Source: Streptococcus suis 10581 (GTDB lineage Bacteria > Bacillota > Bacilli > Lactobacillales > Streptococcaceae). From it: 64,000 nucleotides of DNA. Made by a program: the position numbers and the translations under genes. Numbering within the stretch: the first letter of the stretch is position 1; each line of letters opens with the position of its first letter. Positions 18,727 to 29,319 of this stretch are shown here, one piece after another. The notes under the pieces are model-generated. The model made no database searches, was not told the DNA's origin, and saw nothing but the letters and a program-made list of their open reading frames with translations. The stretch is from the NCBI GenBank assembly GCA_000440235.1, contig ALKQ01000029.1, forward strand, positions 1 through 64,000. Direction: 5' to 3'.

Positions 18727-19749
18727 ATGACAAATAAAAATGCTTATGCCCAATCAGGTGTTGACGTCGAAGCGGGATATGAAGTTGTCGAACGCATCAA
18801 GAAGCACGTAGCTCGGACAGAACGCTTGGGCGTGATGGGAGCTCTTGGTGGCTTTGGCGGGATGTTTGATCTTACCAAACTGGATGTCAAAGAGCCAGTC
18901 TTGGTATCTGGGACAGACGGCGTGGGAACCAAGCTCATGCTGGCAATCCAGTATGACAAGCATGATACGATTGGTCAGGACTGCGTGGCTATGTGCGTCA
19001 ACGACATCATCGCAGCAGGAGCGGAGCCACTTTACTTCCTCGACTACATCGCGACTGGAAAAAATGAGCCAGCCAAGCTGGAGCAGGTGGTTGCGGGTGT
19101 TGCGGAAGGCTGTGTCCAGGCTGGTTGCGGCTTGATTGGCGGTGAAACGGCTGAAATGCCTGGCATGTACGGCGAGGATGACTACGATCTGGCTGGCTTT
19201 GCTGTCGGTATTGCGGAGAAGTCTCAGATTATTGACGGCAGTAAGGTCCAGGAAGGCGACATTCTTCTTGGCTTGGCCTCAAGCGGTATCCACTCCAACG
19301 GTTATTCTCTAGTTCGTCGCGTGTTTGCGGATGTTTCTGGCGACGCTCTGTTACCAGAGCTCAATGGCAGAGCCCTTAAGGATGTCCTCTTAGAGCCGAC
19401 CCGTATCTATGTCCAGCAGGTGTTGCCTCTGGTAAAAGCAGGGCTGGTCAACGGCATTGCCCATATCACAGGCGGTGGCTTCATCGAAAATATTCCCCGT
19501 ATGTTTGCTGATAATCTTGCAGCTGAGATTGAGGAAGATAAGATTCCAATCCTTCCAATCTTTACAGCCCTTGAAAAATACGGCCAAATCAAACATGAAG
19601 AAATGTTTGAAATCTTCAATATGGGTATCGGAATGGTCCTGGCAGTCAGTCCAGACAAGGTTGACAGTGTCTGTCAACTAGTTGACGAGGAAGTTTACAC
19701 CATTGGTCACATCATTGCCAAGGAAGACAAGAGCGTGGTCATCAAATGA
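18727..19749 (+). CDS. purM: AIR synthase
   Basis: 340 aa from ATG 18727 (RBS GAAAGGA); the TTG at 18712 overlaps that RBS. Family features: [25 protein letters not shown]-like [29 protein letters not shown]. It cyclises FGAM to AIR with ATP. A 56-bp gap after purF shows a small TTGTCAAG / CTTGACAG hairpin. purN starts at its stop codon (ATGA). Confidence 0.97.
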   Translation: MTNKNAYAQSGVDVEAGYEVVERIKKHVARTERLGVMGALGGFGGMFDLTKLDVKEPVLVSGTDGVGTKLMLAIQYDKHDTIGQDCVAMCVNDIIAAGAEPLYFLDYIATGKNEPAKLEQVVAGVAEGCVQAGCGLIGGETAEMPGMYGEDDYDLAGFAVGIAEKSQIIDGSKVQEGDILLGLASSGIHSNGYSLVRRVFADVSGDALLPELNGRALKDVLLEPTRIYVQQVLPLVKAGLVNGIAHITGGGFIENIPRMFADNLAAEIEEDKIPILPIFTALEKYGQIKHEEMFEIFNMGIGMVLAVSPDKVDSVCQLVDEEVYTIGHIIAKEDKSVVIK

Positions 19750-20297
19750 AACGAATAGCTGTTTTTGCCAGCGGTTATGGCTCTAATTTTCAAGTCATCG
19801 CAGAGCAGTTTGAGGTTGCCTTCGTCTTTTCAGACCGTAGAAATGCCTATGTCTTGGAACGGGCTGAAAAACTCGGTGTACCAGCCTTTACTTTTGAATT
19901 AAAAGAGTTTGCCGATAAGCAGGCCTACGAAGAAGCTCTCATTCAACTCTTAGACCAGCACCAGATTGACTTGGTGGTCTTGGCAGGCTATATGAAGATT
20001 GTGGGTCCGACCTTGTTAGCTCAATATGAAGGTCGTATCATCAATATCCACCCGGCTTATCTGCCTGAATTTCCAGGAGCCCATGGGATTGAAGATGCTT
20101 GGAATGCAGGTGTGGCAGAAAGTGGCGTGACAGTCCACTGGGTTGACAGTGGTGTTGACACAGGACAAATCATCAAACAAGTCCGTGTACCCCGACCGGC
20201 TGATGATACCTTGGAAACCTTTGAAGCCAGAATACATGAAGCAGAATACCAACTCTATCCAGCAGTTTTGGAGGAGTTGGGGGCAGTGAAAAAATAA
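19746..20297 (+). CDS. purN: GAR transformylase
   Basis: 183 aa, formyl-THF-dependent. It starts [15 protein letters not shown], with catalytic-region [15 protein letters not shown] and [13 protein letters not shown]. It overlaps purM by 4 bp (ATGA), so coupling is likely. Length is typical. Confidence 0.97.
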   Translation: MKRIAVFASGYGSNFQVIAEQFEVAFVFSDRRNAYVLERAEKLGVPAFTFELKEFADKQAYEEALIQLLDQHQIDLVVLAGYMKIVGPTLLAQYEGRIINIHPAYLPEFPGAHGIEDAWNAGVAESGVTVHWVDSGVDTGQIIKQVRVPRPADDTLETFEARIHEAEYQLYPAVLEELGAVKK

Positions 20298-20306
20298 GGA
20301 GAAATC

Positions 20307-21854
20307 ATGACAAAACGTGCGTTAATTAGCGTATCAGATAAAAATGGTATTGTAGAATTTGCCCAAGAATTGACCAAACTTGGCTGGGAAATCATCTCGA
20401 CCGGTGGTACCAAAGTTGCCTTGGATCAGGCTGGTGTAACTACCATCGCCATTGACGATGTGACTGGTTTTCCTGAGATGATGGACGGCCGTGTTAAGAC
20501 GCTTCATCCAAAAATACACGGTGGTTTGTTAGCACGTCGGGATTTGGACAGCCACCTGCAAGCAGCTAAGGACCATGAAATAGGCTTGATTGACTTGGTA
20601 GTGGTTAACCTTTACCCCTTCAAAGAGACTATTTTACGTCCAGATGTGACCTACGACTTGGCGGTGGAGAACATCGACATCGGCGGACCGTCCATGCTTC
20701 GTTCTGCGGCCAAAAACCACGCCAGCGTAACGGTTGTGGTGGATCCGGCGGATTATCCGACGGTTTTAGGGGAAATAGCAGAGCAGGGTCAGACGACCTA
20801 CCCAACGCGTCAGCGATTGGCAGCTAAGGTTTTCCGTCATACCGCAGCTTACGATGCTCTTATTGCAGACTACTTTACCAAGCAAGTCGGTGAAGACAAG
20901 CCTGAAAAACTAACCCTTACCTACGATCTTAATCAGCCTATGCGTTACGGAGAAAATCCTCAACAGAATGCGGATTTCTACCAAAATGCCCTGCCAACAG
21001 CCTATTCTATTGCAGCTGCTAAGCAGTTAAATGGTAAGGAGTTGTCCTTCAATAATATTCGTGATGCGGATGCGGCTATCCGTATTATCCGTGATTTCAA
21101 GGACCGTCCAACTGTTGTGGCTCTTAAACACATGAATCCTTGTGGTATCGGGCAGGCAGAGACTATTGAGCAGGCTTGGGGTTATGCCTATGAGGCTGAC
21201 CCAGTATCGATTTTCGGAGGCATTGTTGTGCTGAACAGGGAAGTGGATGCTGCGACGGCTGAAAAGATGCACCCGATTTTCTTAGAAATCATCATCGCAC
21301 CGAGCTACTCGGTAGAAGCGCTAGCTATTTTGACCAATAAAAAGAAAAATCTTCGGATTTTGGAGTTGGCCTTTGACGCACAGGACGCAAGCGAAGTGGA
21401 AAAAGAGTTCACGGGCGTTGTCGGCGGGCTCTTGGTGCAGGATCAGGACGTGGTGGTGGAAAGCCCAGCGGACTGGGAGGTGGTGACCGAGCGTCAACCG
21501 TCCGAGCAAGAGTGGGCGGCCATGGAGTTCGCCTGGAAGTCCTCCAAGTATGTCAAGTCCAACGGCATCATCGTCACCAATGACAAGATGACCTTGGGCG
21601 TGGGACCGGGGCAAACCAACCGTGTAGCGTCCGTCCGTATCGCTATCGAGCAAGCCAAGGATCGTTTGGAAGGAGCCGTTTTGGCGTCGGATGCCTTCTT
21701 CCCATTTGCTGATAACGTGGAAGAAATCGCAGCCGCAGGCATCAAGGCTATCATCCAGCCAGGTGGCTCCGTCCGTGACCAAGACTCCATTGACATGGCC
21801 AACAAGTACGGCTTGACCATGGTCTTTACGGGAGTAAGACATTTTAGACATTGA
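20307..21854 (+). CDS. purH: AICAR transformylase / IMP cyclohydrolase
   Basis: 515 aa bifunctional enzyme for the last two steps to IMP. N-terminal MGS-like IMP cyclohydrolase ([17 protein letters not shown]), C-terminal AICAR transformylase with the catalytic K-H-x-N-P-C-G segment ([11 protein letters not shown]) and YGENPQQNA. Last gene of the first pur operon; a strong terminator follows 10 bp later. The 3' third has higher GC than neighbouring genes. Confidence 0.97.
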   Translation: MTKRALISVSDKNGIVEFAQELTKLGWEIISTGGTKVALDQAGVTTIAIDDVTGFPEMMDGRVKTLHPKIHGGLLARRDLDSHLQAAKDHEIGLIDLVVVNLYPFKETILRPDVTYDLAVENIDIGGPSMLRSAAKNHASVTVVVDPADYPTVLGEIAEQGQTTYPTRQRLAAKVFRHTAAYDALIADYFTKQVGEDKPEKLTLTYDLNQPMRYGENPQQNADFYQNALPTAYSIAAAKQLNGKELSFNNIRDADAAIRIIRDFKDRPTVVALKHMNPCGIGQAETIEQAWGYAYEADPVSIFGGIVVLNREVDAATAEKMHPIFLEIIIAPSYSVEALAILTNKKKNLRILELAFDAQDASEVEKEFTGVVGGLLVQDQDVVVESPADWEVVTERQPSEQEWAAMEFAWKSSKYVKSNGIIVTNDKMTLGVGPGQTNRVASVRIAIEQAKDRLEGAVLASDAFFPFADNVEEIAAAGIKAIIQPGGSVRDQDSIDMANKYGLTMVFTGVRHFRH

Positions 21855-21864
21855 GAATTTTTGG

Positions 21865-21910
21865 AGATAGTAGAGTGTTTGAAAAAATTTTTTAGCTCTA
21901 CTATCTTTTT
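21865..21910 (+). terminator. Terminator after purH
   Basis: Perfect 11-bp stem AGATAGTAGAG / CTCTACTATCT and a T-run. The next promoter (TGA-TATAAT, 21910-21918) begins inside the tail. Confidence 0.88.
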
Positions 21911-21947
21911 GATATAATTTAAAAGAAATTAATTCCTGAGGTGAAAT

Positions 21948-23204
21948 ATGTTTGAAATGTTAAATAATATGTTGATGATTGTTACAACAATACTGTCTTT
22001 TTACTTTTCGCTTCGTAATGGGGAGGCGAAAGAGAAACTAAAATCGGCTGTGGAGATAGTAACTAATACACTTGTACACAGTAGTTTTACATTGATAGTG
22101 TTAGGGCTGAATAAATATTATAATTCTCATGTACATTTTCTATCACTTAGTGACTTTCTCTTGAATAATTCAATGTGGATATTAAGTGTCGTTTCTTTCT
22201 TTATCAGTTTTCACTCTTTGGCCATTGTTTTTAAGAATAAAAAATTAAATGGGGAAAATAGAATTGATAAATATATAAATGGAAAAGATTCCAAACTATT
22301 AAAGCGATCATCGTTTGCTTTTGTAGCGTTTGCAATATTTATTTTTAGTTTGTTGATTATTAGTATTTTATTCTCAATAAAAAATAACGACGAGTATAAT
22401 GATTATACTCTTGAAGAAGTTTATGTAAAGCAAGGTGAGACAATTTATTTAGTTCCAAGTGGAACTTATTTTAAAACGACTGAACAAGATCATAAAACAT
22501 GGAATTTAAATAAAAATACTAATTATACTCCATTAAAACAAAATATTTATTATATGATTCAAGGGACTAAAATTATTTTAGAAAAAGGAACAGTGGTTAA
22601 GGCAGGTGATGAATATGATACCAATTTTATTAATGTTGAGGGAGATGGAGTTTTACTTGCCAAATTGAAGACGGTTATTGGTGAAACTACTCACATACTG
22701 CAAAAAGATACTGAAGTTGAACTATATTTTGATTTAGAAAATGAAAAGACGAGAGATAAGTATAGAGTGAGTCTATTTGGTGACTTAAGTACTAAAGATA
22801 GGAGTTCAAATTTAGCATTTCCGCTCGTTATTTATCTAGTATTATCTGTAGGTTGTTCCATTATATACTATCCATTCTATTTGTATAAAAATTGGGAGTG
22901 TAAAAAATATTTAGTTACAAAAGTTAAACAGAATAATACAATCAACGTGTTTATCAAAAGTGGTTTAGATAAAAATGATGGTGCCATACAATTTATCAAC
23001 TACAGTATGATGGTTAATAATATTCAGATATTAAAAGTAAAAATCTCTAAACAAGGCGAAATACTTGCTAATTTTAAAGTTCCTCATCAAAATAAGAAAA
23101 TAATAGTAGATGGACAATACGAAAATTATTTAGAATATAAAAAACGCTTTAATAAAAAAGAGTTACCTTATTTGATTTGTTATGTCAATTCTATAAATGA
23201 TTAA
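21948..23204 (+). CDS. Hypothetical membrane protein in pur locus
   Basis: 418 aa, not recognised. About four hydrophobic segments in the first 145 residues (roughly 5-20, 45-62, 72-95, 122-144), a soluble probably extracellular region (about 146-275) rich in Lys, Asp and Thr, another membrane segment (about 286-310), and a basic C-terminal tail. It is clearly AT-richer than the purine genes. Its own extended -10 (21910-21918) and RBS GAGGTG argue it is expressed. It sits between purH and purD, which suggests a later insertion. Confidence 0.75.
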   Translation: MFEMLNNMLMIVTTILSFYFSLRNGEAKEKLKSAVEIVTNTLVHSSFTLIVLGLNKYYNSHVHFLSLSDFLLNNSMWILSVVSFFISFHSLAIVFKNKKLNGENRIDKYINGKDSKLLKRSSFAFVAFAIFIFSLLIISILFSIKNNDEYNDYTLEEVYVKQGETIYLVPSGTYFKTTEQDHKTWNLNKNTNYTPLKQNIYYMIQGTKIILEKGTVVKAGDEYDTNFINVEGDGVLLAKLKTVIGETTHILQKDTEVELYFDLENEKTRDKYRVSLFGDLSTKDRSSNLAFPLVIYLVLSVGCSIIYYPFYLYKNWECKKYLVTKVKQNNTINVFIKSGLDKNDGAIQFINYSMMVNNIQILKVKISKQGEILANFKVPHQNKKIIVDGQYENYLEYKKRFNKKELPYLICYVNSIND

Positions 23205-23216
23205 TAGAAATTTTCC

Positions 23217-23271
23217 ATTCCCGAACATTCTCCTATTTACTCTATCAAAATCCGTCTGTTTTTGCTATACT
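23217..23271 (+). promoter_or_regulatory. PurR box and promoter of purD
   Basis: ATTCCCGAACATT (23217-23229) matches the PurR box AWWWCCGAACWWT at 12 of 13 positions. An extended -10, TGC-TATACT (23263-23271), follows. This makes purD-purE-purK a separately initiated PurR-controlled unit. Confidence 0.75.
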
Positions 23272-23304
23272 ATTTATAGAAAATCCGTTTTTGAGGTGGA
23301 AAAA

Positions 23305-24570
23305 ATGAAACTTTTGGTCGTTGGGTCTGGTGGTCGTGAACACGCTATTGCAAAGAAATTGTTAGAGTCTGATCAGGTAGAACAGGTCTTTGTAGCTCCT
23401 GGAAATGACGGAATGACTTTAGATGGTATCGAGTTAGTAAACATCGGAATTTCCGAACATTCTGCATTAATTAACTTTGCAAAGGAAAATGATATTGCCT
23501 GGACTTTTGTTGGCCCAGACGATGCTCTGGCAGCAGGTATCGTTGATGATTTTGAACAGGCTGGGCTAAAGGCTTTTGGTCCCAGTCGTCTCGCCGCGGA
23601 GCTGGAGTGGTCAAAAGACTTTGCCAAACAAATCATGGTCAAATACGGCATTCCAACAGCAGCCTTTGGCACATTTTCCAACTTCGAAGAAGCCAAAGCC
23701 TACATCGAAGAGCAGGGGGCTCCAATCGTAGTCAAGGCAGACGGCTTGGCACTGGGCAAGGGTGTGGTCGTGGCGGAAACCGTAGACCAGGCGGTCGAAG
23801 CGGCACGGGAGATGCTCTTGGCTAACAAGTTCGGCGACTCAGGTGCCCGCGTGGTCATCGAGGAGTTCTTGGCGGGCGAGGAGTTTTCCCTCTTTGCCCT
23901 GGTCAACGGCGACCAGTTTTACATTCTGCCGACAGCCCAGGATCATAAGCGTGCCTTTGACGGTGACCAAGGTCCCAACACAGGCGGCATGGGGGCCTAC
24001 GCTCCTGTTCCCCACCTGCCTCAAAGCGTGGTGGATACGGCGGTTGACACCATTGTCAAGCCTATTCTGGATGGCATGATTGCGGAAGGGCGGTCTTATC
24101 TGGGCGTGCTCTATGCTGGTTTGATTCTGACCGACCAAGGTCCCAAGGTCATCGAGTTTAACGCCCGTTTTGGCGACCCAGAAACCCAGATTATTCTGCC
24201 TCGTCTGACCTCTGACTTTGCTCAGAACATCGACGACATTCTCCACCAACGCCCGACCCAGCTGACTTGGCTGGACAAGGGCGTGACACTCGGTGTGGTC
24301 GTGGCATCAAACGGCTACCCTCTGGACTACGAAAAAGGTGTAGAGTTGCCAGCGAAGACCGAGGGCGACATCACGACCTACTATGCAGGGGCTCGTTTTG
24401 CGGAAAATAGCAGAGCACTGCTCTCAAACGGCGGTCGGGTTTATATGCTAGTCACCACAGCAGATACCGTCCAAGAAGCCCAGGAAAAAATTTACTCGGA
24501 GCTGAAAAATCAAGATACGTCAGGACTCTTTTATCGGACAGATATTGGAGGAAAAGCAATTGGAAAATAA
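23305..24570 (+). CDS. purD: GAR synthetase
   Basis: 421 aa from ATG 23305 (RBS GAGGTGG); the longer upstream frame runs through the promoter. ATP-grasp enzyme joining phosphoribosylamine and glycine. It begins KLLVVGSGGREHAIA, with GLALGKGVVVA, NTGGMGAYAPVP and EFNARFGDPETQ. It overlaps the DUF523 gene by 11 bp. The middle is notably GC-rich for this genome. Confidence 0.97.
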   Translation: MKLLVVGSGGREHAIAKKLLESDQVEQVFVAPGNDGMTLDGIELVNIGISEHSALINFAKENDIAWTFVGPDDALAAGIVDDFEQAGLKAFGPSRLAAELEWSKDFAKQIMVKYGIPTAAFGTFSNFEEAKAYIEEQGAPIVVKADGLALGKGVVVAETVDQAVEAAREMLLANKFGDSGARVVIEEFLAGEEFSLFALVNGDQFYILPTAQDHKRAFDGDQGPNTGGMGAYAPVPHLPQSVVDTAVDTIVKPILDGMIAEGRSYLGVLYAGLILTDQGPKVIEFNARFGDPETQIILPRLTSDFAQNIDDILHQRPTQLTWLDKGVTLGVVVASNGYPLDYEKGVELPAKTEGDITTYYAGARFAENSRALLSNGGRVYMLVTTADTVQEAQEKIYSELKNQDTSGLFYRTDIGGKAIGK

Positions 24571-25006
24571 GCAAACCTGTGTCTTAGTCAGTGCCTGCTT
24601 GCTTGGAGAAAATTGCAAGTACAACGGCGGAAATAATTACAATCAAGCAGTTGTTGATGCTGTATCGGATAAGCAAGTTCTATCGGTTTGTCCAGAGGTT
24701 GCAGGCGGCCTTCCCACTCCAAGAGAGCCAGTCGAAATTGTGGACGGAAGTGTACGAGATGTGAGCGGAACATCTTATGACAAAGCATTTCAACAAGGCA
24801 TTGCTAGAACGCTTGAAAGACTAGAAGGACAAGAGATAGAAATGGCCATTCTACAATCTAGAAGTCCGTCCTGTGGTGTCAAGCAGGTTTACGACGGTAC
24901 CTTTTCAGGACAAAAAGTTGCAGGTAGCGGTTTATTTGCCCAAGCCTTGAAAGAAAGAGGCTATCAGGTAGTAGATGCAGAAGATATAAACGAGGTAACA
25001 TCATGA
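24560..25006 (+). CDS. DUF523 family protein
   Basis: 148 aa from TTG 24560, placed 8 nt after GGAGG. It opens [17 protein letters not shown] and continues [15 protein letters not shown] and [10 protein letters not shown], the conserved Cys-rich pattern of DUF523 (YbbK-like). Function unknown. The four conserved Cys suggest metal or substrate binding (inference). It is inserted between purD and purE and overlaps both (11 bp and 4 bp), so it is part of the operon here. Confidence 0.85.
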   Translation: MENKQTCVLVSACLLGENCKYNGGNNYNQAVVDAVSDKQVLSVCPEVAGGLPTPREPVEIVDGSVRDVSGTSYDKAFQQGIARTLERLEGQEIEMAILQSRSPSCGVKQVYDGTFSGQKVAGSGLFAQALKERGYQVVDAEDINEVTS

Positions 25007-25491
25007 AACCAATCATTTCCATCATCATGGGTTCTAGTTCTGACTGGAAAACCATGAAAAAAGCAGCCGATGTGCTGGACAAATTTGGCGTAGCCTATGA
25101 AAAGAAAGTAGTCTCTGCCCACCGCACCCCAGACCTCATGTTCCGTCACGCCGAGGAAGCGCGTGGTCGTGGTATTAAGGTCATCATCGCAGGAGCGGGG
25201 GGGGCGGCTCATTTGCCAGGTATGGTAGCAGCCAAGACCACCCTGCCTGTCATCGGTGTTCCTGTCCAATCCCGTGCCCTCAGCGGTGTGGATTCGCTCT
25301 ATTCTATCGTGCAGATGCCAGGCGGCGTGCCTGTTGCGACCATGGCGATTGGCGAAGCTGGTGCCACCAACGCAGCTCTGACAACTCTTCGCATTCTCTC
25401 CATTGAAGACCAAACCATTGCAGCTCAGCTGGCAGACTTTGCCAAGGAACAGGAAAAAATTGCGGAGGCGATGACAGATGACCTCATCTAA
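25003..25491 (+). CDS. purE: N5-CAIR mutase PurE
   Basis: 162 aa, class I PurE. It begins with [16 protein letters not shown] and shows VVSAHRTPD and [11 protein letters not shown], the active-site segments. It moves the carboxyl group of N5-CAIR to give CAIR. It overlaps purK by 14 bp. Confidence 0.97.
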   Translation: MKPIISIIMGSSSDWKTMKKAADVLDKFGVAYEKKVVSAHRTPDLMFRHAEEARGRGIKVIIAGAGGAAHLPGMVAAKTTLPVIGVPVQSRALSGVDSLYSIVQMPGGVPVATMAIGEAGATNAALTTLRILSIEDQTIAAQLADFAKEQEKIAEAMTDDLI

Positions 25492-26545
25492 GACAATCGG
25501 AATTATCGGCGGCGGTCAGCTGGGGCAGATGATAGCCATTTCTGCTATTTACATGGGCCACAAGGTCATTACGCTGGATCCAGCTGCGGACTGCCCAGCC
25601 TCCAAGGTCAGCGAGGTTATCGTCGCTCCCTATCACGATGTGGCGGCCCTCAAACAGCTGGCGGAGCGGTGTCATGTCCTGACCTACGAGTTTGAAAATG
25701 TCGATGCCGACGGACTGGACGCGGTCATCAAGGACGGCCAGCTCCCTCAAGGGACAGACCTCCTTCGCATTTCCCAGAACCGTATTTTTGAGAAGGATTT
25801 CTTGGCAAAAAAAGCTGGCGTGCAAGTCGCCCCCTACAAAGTCGTCACATCTAGCTTAGACCTAGAAGGATTAGACCTCAGCAAAAACTACGTTTTGAAG
25901 ACAGCCACTGGGGGCTATGATGGACATGGCCAGAAGGTCATTCGAGAAGAGGCGGACTTGGTAGAGGCTAGTCAGTTAGCTAACTCTGCCGAGTGTGTTT
26001 TGGAAGAGTTTGTGAATTTCGATCTGGAAATCTCCGTCCTTGTGTCTGGCAATGGCTCCGACTATACCGTCTTTCCTGTGCAGGAAAATATCCACCGCAA
26101 TAATATTCTTTACAAAACTATCGTGCCTGCCCGTATTTCAGATGAACTTGCTGAAAAAGCCAAAAACATGGCCCTGCAAATCGCAGACAAGCTCCATTTG
26201 GCAGGCACCCTCTGCGTTGAAATGTTTGTGGCAGGACAGGATATTCTGGTTAATGAAATCGCACCTCGCCCTCATAATTCAGGACACTATTCGATTGAAG
26301 CTTGTAATTTTTCACAGTTTGACACCCATATCCGAGGCATTCTAGGGGAGCCTCTACCTCCTATCCGCCTGCTTTCACCAGCTGTTATGATCAATGTCCT
26401 CGGACAAGACATGGAAGCAGCCCAAACCTTTCTTCAAGAAAACCCTACCGCCTATCCCCACTTTTATGGTAAACTAGAAGCAAAGCACAACCGCAAAATG
26501 GGACACGTGACGGTGTTAGGGGAGGATGTTGAGGTGGAGTTGTAG
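25478..26545 (+). CDS. purK: N5-CAIR synthetase PurK
   Basis: 355 aa ATP-grasp enzyme, AIR + HCO3 + ATP to N5-CAIR. It starts with a [11 protein letters not shown] nucleotide loop, and has [19 protein letters not shown] and [13 protein letters not shown]. Its start lies inside purE. The following AT-rich gene begins 50 bp downstream with no terminator seen between. Confidence 0.97.
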   Translation: MTSSKTIGIIGGGQLGQMIAISAIYMGHKVITLDPAADCPASKVSEVIVAPYHDVAALKQLAERCHVLTYEFENVDADGLDAVIKDGQLPQGTDLLRISQNRIFEKDFLAKKAGVQVAPYKVVTSSLDLEGLDLSKNYVLKTATGGYDGHGQKVIREEADLVEASQLANSAECVLEEFVNFDLEISVLVSGNGSDYTVFPVQENIHRNNILYKTIVPARISDELAEKAKNMALQIADKLHLAGTLCVEMFVAGQDILVNEIAPRPHNSGHYSIEACNFSQFDTHIRGILGEPLPPIRLLSPAVMINVLGQDMEAAQTFLQENPTAYPHFYGKLEAKHNRKMGHVTVLGEDVEVEL

Positions 26546-26595
26546 TATTGTTTTGATAAAGTTAGTTTTGTCGGGAAGGAGATTAAACTATATTA

Positions 26596-27744
26596 ATGAG
26601 TTTTAGTAATCAGGAACATTATATTTCTAAGGACGATATTTTACAACTAGATGAATTAGGGATTTATTTGTTTCACTGGGTAGTAAAGTCTACACAGGAG
26701 ATTTTTTATGTTGGTATAGGAAAAGGTGATACAGCTTTTAAATGTCATGAACATGCACATGAGGCTGAAAAAATAAAAACTCTATTTGAAACTGAAGTTG
26801 TGATTGTTAGGACTAATATACCGGGGATTTTTGCAGAAGATGTTAAGCTGGAGGAGATAAGACGATTACTGAACGAAACTGACCATAGACTGACGAATAG
26901 AATGATACCTCTAGGGTGTAAACGAGGCAATGGGTATGACAGAGCTCACTCTACTCCGAAGTATGCTTATGAAGTGGCATCTGTATTTTATGCTAGTGAA
27001 ATTCAGGAGCATTACTTCAAAACGGAGTATAGATTATTTGATGCGGTGAATATAAAGACACTATCCAATGTTTATTTTGTTCAAAGTAGTGCTTCTGAGG
27101 AAGAGTTTAATGTTGTTTATGGTGGAAATTTTGATAGGTACTTGAATGATGTTCAAAAATGGTTAACATTATTTAATTCAAAAATAGTACGAAGTAGGTA
27201 TGCGAAATCGGTGACTGCATGGATTTACATGTCTGATGATTATGTTTCTAATTACGAGTTAGATATGGAGAAAGCTAAGGAAAGAATAGGAACAAAAATA
27301 CCTTGTTACCACTTGATTGATATATGGAAAACTTTAAAATCTCTATCTTTAACTCAAGATGGTCATGTCACTCAAGAAAAGTATATCTTGAAAAGTGTGT
27401 ATAATAGGGTTCCGATTGACCAAATAAAGAATCAGAGTGATTTTAATAAAGCATTTGATTTAGGTTATCCATTGTATGAAAAAGGAGAACGATTAAGAAA
27501 AGCGGGCAATATTACTGAAGCAATTGCGTTGTTTGATGAGGCGCGTTCATTAGGGTATACTGTATTTGGGCTTTATGAAGCGTATGCAAAATCTTTTCGT
27601 AAATTAAAACAATATGAGGATGAGATTTTAATCATAGAGGAAGCAATACTTAAAAATTCTAGAAGTGATAAGAGTACTGAGTGGTATCTTAGATTAGAAC
27701 GAGCTAAAGAATTATTGAAAAAGAATCAAGTTAGAAAAAACTAG
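26596..27744 (+). CDS. GIY-YIG-like protein with C-terminal TPR-like repeats
   Basis: 382 aa. Residues about 15-115 look like a GIY-YIG (LEM-3-like) module: GIYLFHWV, FYVGIGKGDTAFKCHEH, then an acidic helix with EEIRRLLNETDHRLTNR. Residues about 295-380 read as two or three TPR-like helix pairs (LYEKGERLRKAGNITEAIALFDEARSLG). The middle is unrecognised. AT-rich like the 21948 gene. RBS AAGGAG is 14 nt from ATG. It is inserted between purK and purB. Nuclease activity is an inference; phage defence or DNA repair are both possible. Confidence 0.6.
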   Translation: MSFSNQEHYISKDDILQLDELGIYLFHWVVKSTQEIFYVGIGKGDTAFKCHEHAHEAEKIKTLFETEVVIVRTNIPGIFAEDVKLEEIRRLLNETDHRLTNRMIPLGCKRGNGYDRAHSTPKYAYEVASVFYASEIQEHYFKTEYRLFDAVNIKTLSNVYFVQSSASEEEFNVVYGGNFDRYLNDVQKWLTLFNSKIVRSRYAKSVTAWIYMSDDYVSNYELDMEKAKERIGTKIPCYHLIDIWKTLKSLSLTQDGHVTQEKYILKSVYNRVPIDQIKNQSDFNKAFDLGYPLYEKGERLRKAGNITEAIALFDEARSLGYTVFGLYEAYAKSFRKLKQYEDEILIIEEAILKNSRSDKSTEWYLRLERAKELLKKNQVRKN

Positions 27745-27795
27745 AAAGGATGAGGACTTATCTTATTGTATTTAGCGTCCTCTGTATCATAAATT

Positions 27796-29088
27796 ATGAT
27801 CAATCGTTATTCCCGCCCAGAGATGGCGGCTATTTGGAGTGAAGAGAACAAGTACAGGGCTTGGTTGGAGGTGGAAATCCTCGCAGATGAGGCTTGGGCT
27901 GAGTTGGGTGAGATTCCCAAGGAAGATGTGGCCTTGATTCGTGAGAAGGCGACTTTTGACATCGACCGCATTTTAGAGATTGAAGAGGAAACCCGTCACG
28001 ATGTGGTGGCTTTCACCCGTGCGGTTTCGGAAAGTCTTGGTGAGGAACGCAAGTGGGTCCACTACGGTCTGACATCGACCGACGTGGTGGATACGGCTTA
28101 CGGTTACCTCTACAAGCAGGCCAACGATATCATCCGTCGTGACCTTGAAAACTTTACCAATATCATCGCCGACAAGGCTCGTGAGCACAAGTACACCATC
28201 ATGATGGGGCGGACCCACGGTGTTCATGCGGAGCCAACGACCTTCGGTCTTAAACTAGCGACTTGGTATAGCGAAATGAAACGCAACATGGAGCGTTTTG
28301 ATGTGGCGGCCAAGGGTGTCGAAGCTGGTAAAATTTCAGGTGCGGTTGGAAACTTTGCTAACATTCCTCCATTTGTGGAAGAGTATGTTTGTGGTAAATT
28401 GGGCATTCGTCCGCAGGAAATTTCTACCCAGGTCCTTCCTCGTGACCTCCACGCAGAATATTTCTCAGCCCTAGCCTTGATTGCAACATCTATTGAGCGT
28501 ATGGCGACAGAAATCCGTGGGCTACAAAAATCTGAACAACGTGAAGTCGAAGAGTATTTCGCCAAAGGCCAAAAAGGCAGCTCTGCTATGCCCCATAAAC
28601 GCAACCCTATCGGCTCTGAAAATATGACCGGTCTGGCTCGCGTGGTGCGTGGTCACTTGGTGACGGCTTTTGAAAATGTGGCCCTCTGGCACGAACGCGA
28701 TATTTCCCACTCGTCAGCGGAGCGGATTATCACGCCGGATACGACTATCCTCATCAACTATATGCTCAACCGTTTTGGCAATATCGTCAAGAACTTGACG
28801 GTCTTCCCTGAAAATATGAAACGCAATATGGAGTCAACTTTTGGCTTGATTTACAGCCAGCGTGTCATGCTTAGCTTGATTGAAAAAGGTATGACCCGTG
28901 AGGAAGCCTATGACTTGGTGCAACCAAAAACTGCGCAATCTTGGGATAATCAAGTGGACTTCAAGCCCCTTCTCGAAGCGGATGAGCGCGTGACAGCCAA
29001 ACTCAGCCAGGAAGAAATTGATGAACTCTTCAACCCAGACTACTATGCTAAGCGGGTAGATGACATCTTTGAACGACTTGGATTATAA
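27796..29088 (+). CDS. purB: Adenylosuccinate lyase
   Basis: 430 aa. It cleaves SAICAR and adenylosuccinate. Signature loop [15 protein letters not shown] is present, with TSTDVVDTA and [13 protein letters not shown]. The start agrees with family N-termini ([18 protein letters not shown]), but no RBS is visible. A hairpin GAGGAC / GTCCTC lies at 27752-27772, and TATCAT ends 5 nt before ATG. High-identity housekeeping gene flanked on both sides by AT-rich accessory DNA. Confidence 0.97.
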   Translation: MINRYSRPEMAAIWSEENKYRAWLEVEILADEAWAELGEIPKEDVALIREKATFDIDRILEIEEETRHDVVAFTRAVSESLGEERKWVHYGLTSTDVVDTAYGYLYKQANDIIRRDLENFTNIIADKAREHKYTIMMGRTHGVHAEPTTFGLKLATWYSEMKRNMERFDVAAKGVEAGKISGAVGNFANIPPFVEEYVCGKLGIRPQEISTQVLPRDLHAEYFSALALIATSIERMATEIRGLQKSEQREVEEYFAKGQKGSSAMPHKRNPIGSENMTGLARVVRGHLVTAFENVALWHERDISHSSAERIITPDTTILINYMLNRFGNIVKNLTVFPENMKRNMESTFGLIYSQRVMLSLIEKGMTREEAYDLVQPKTAQSWDNQVDFKPLLEADERVTAKLSQEEIDELFNPDYYAKRVDDIFERLGL

Positions 29089-29094
29089 AAAATT

Positions 29095-29125
29095 AAAATT
29101 CTTTGGATTTTCCAGAGAATTTTTT
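29095..29125. repeat. Left 31-bp direct repeat (purB terminator)
   Basis: This is the purB terminator: AAAATTCTTTGG / CCAGAGAATTTT with one G-U and a T-run. The same 31 bases recur exactly at 33123-33153, after the MFS gene, and looser similarity (GTTT-CTTA-G) continues for about 12 bp. The two copies bracket the peptide/LanKC/MFS cassette. Confidence 0.93.
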
Positions 29126-29133
29126 TGTTTACT

Positions 29134-29141
29134 TACGAATA
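29134..29141 (+). promoter_or_regulatory. Cin-box 1 (SigX promoter)
   Basis: TACGAATA, the canonical SigX -10, preceded by a T-run (the purB terminator tail). No convincing ORF with an RBS follows before the repeat-like DNA at 29185-29290, so its transcript may be untranslated or decayed. Confidence 0.7.
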
Positions 29142-29184
29142 AATAGGTGAAGGGGAAGCCAGCTCACAACTTATTCAAAAAAAG

Positions 29185-29290
29185 TATCGTCATTTAGTTT
29201 TTCTTTTATTACTTCGTTAACTTGCCTTGCCTAACTCTAGTTATGCCTGCGGCTCGTTGCCTAGTACTAAAAGTAAACTAAAAGACTATA
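29185..29290. repeat. Family B intergenic palindrome
   Basis: Outer arms TTTAGTTTTTCTTTTA and TAAAAGTAAACTAAA, with CTTGCCTTGCC, CTGCGGCTCGTTGCCTAG between. It resembles the elements near 6060, 57660 and 58240 and is the usual look of a streptococcal non-coding repeat. Together with the flanking boxes it fills most of the 350-bp gap after purB. Confidence 0.55.
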
Positions 29291-29319
29291 AAAAATTTTT
29301 TCAAAAAATGCAGACGATT

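Noticed and set aside
21321..21851. 176-codon minus-strand frame over purH
   Set aside because: Antisense to a well-supported gene in a GC-rich part; no start context.
29149..29199. Short GTG frame after cin-box 1
   Set aside because: 16 codons, no RBS, runs into the repeat B arm.
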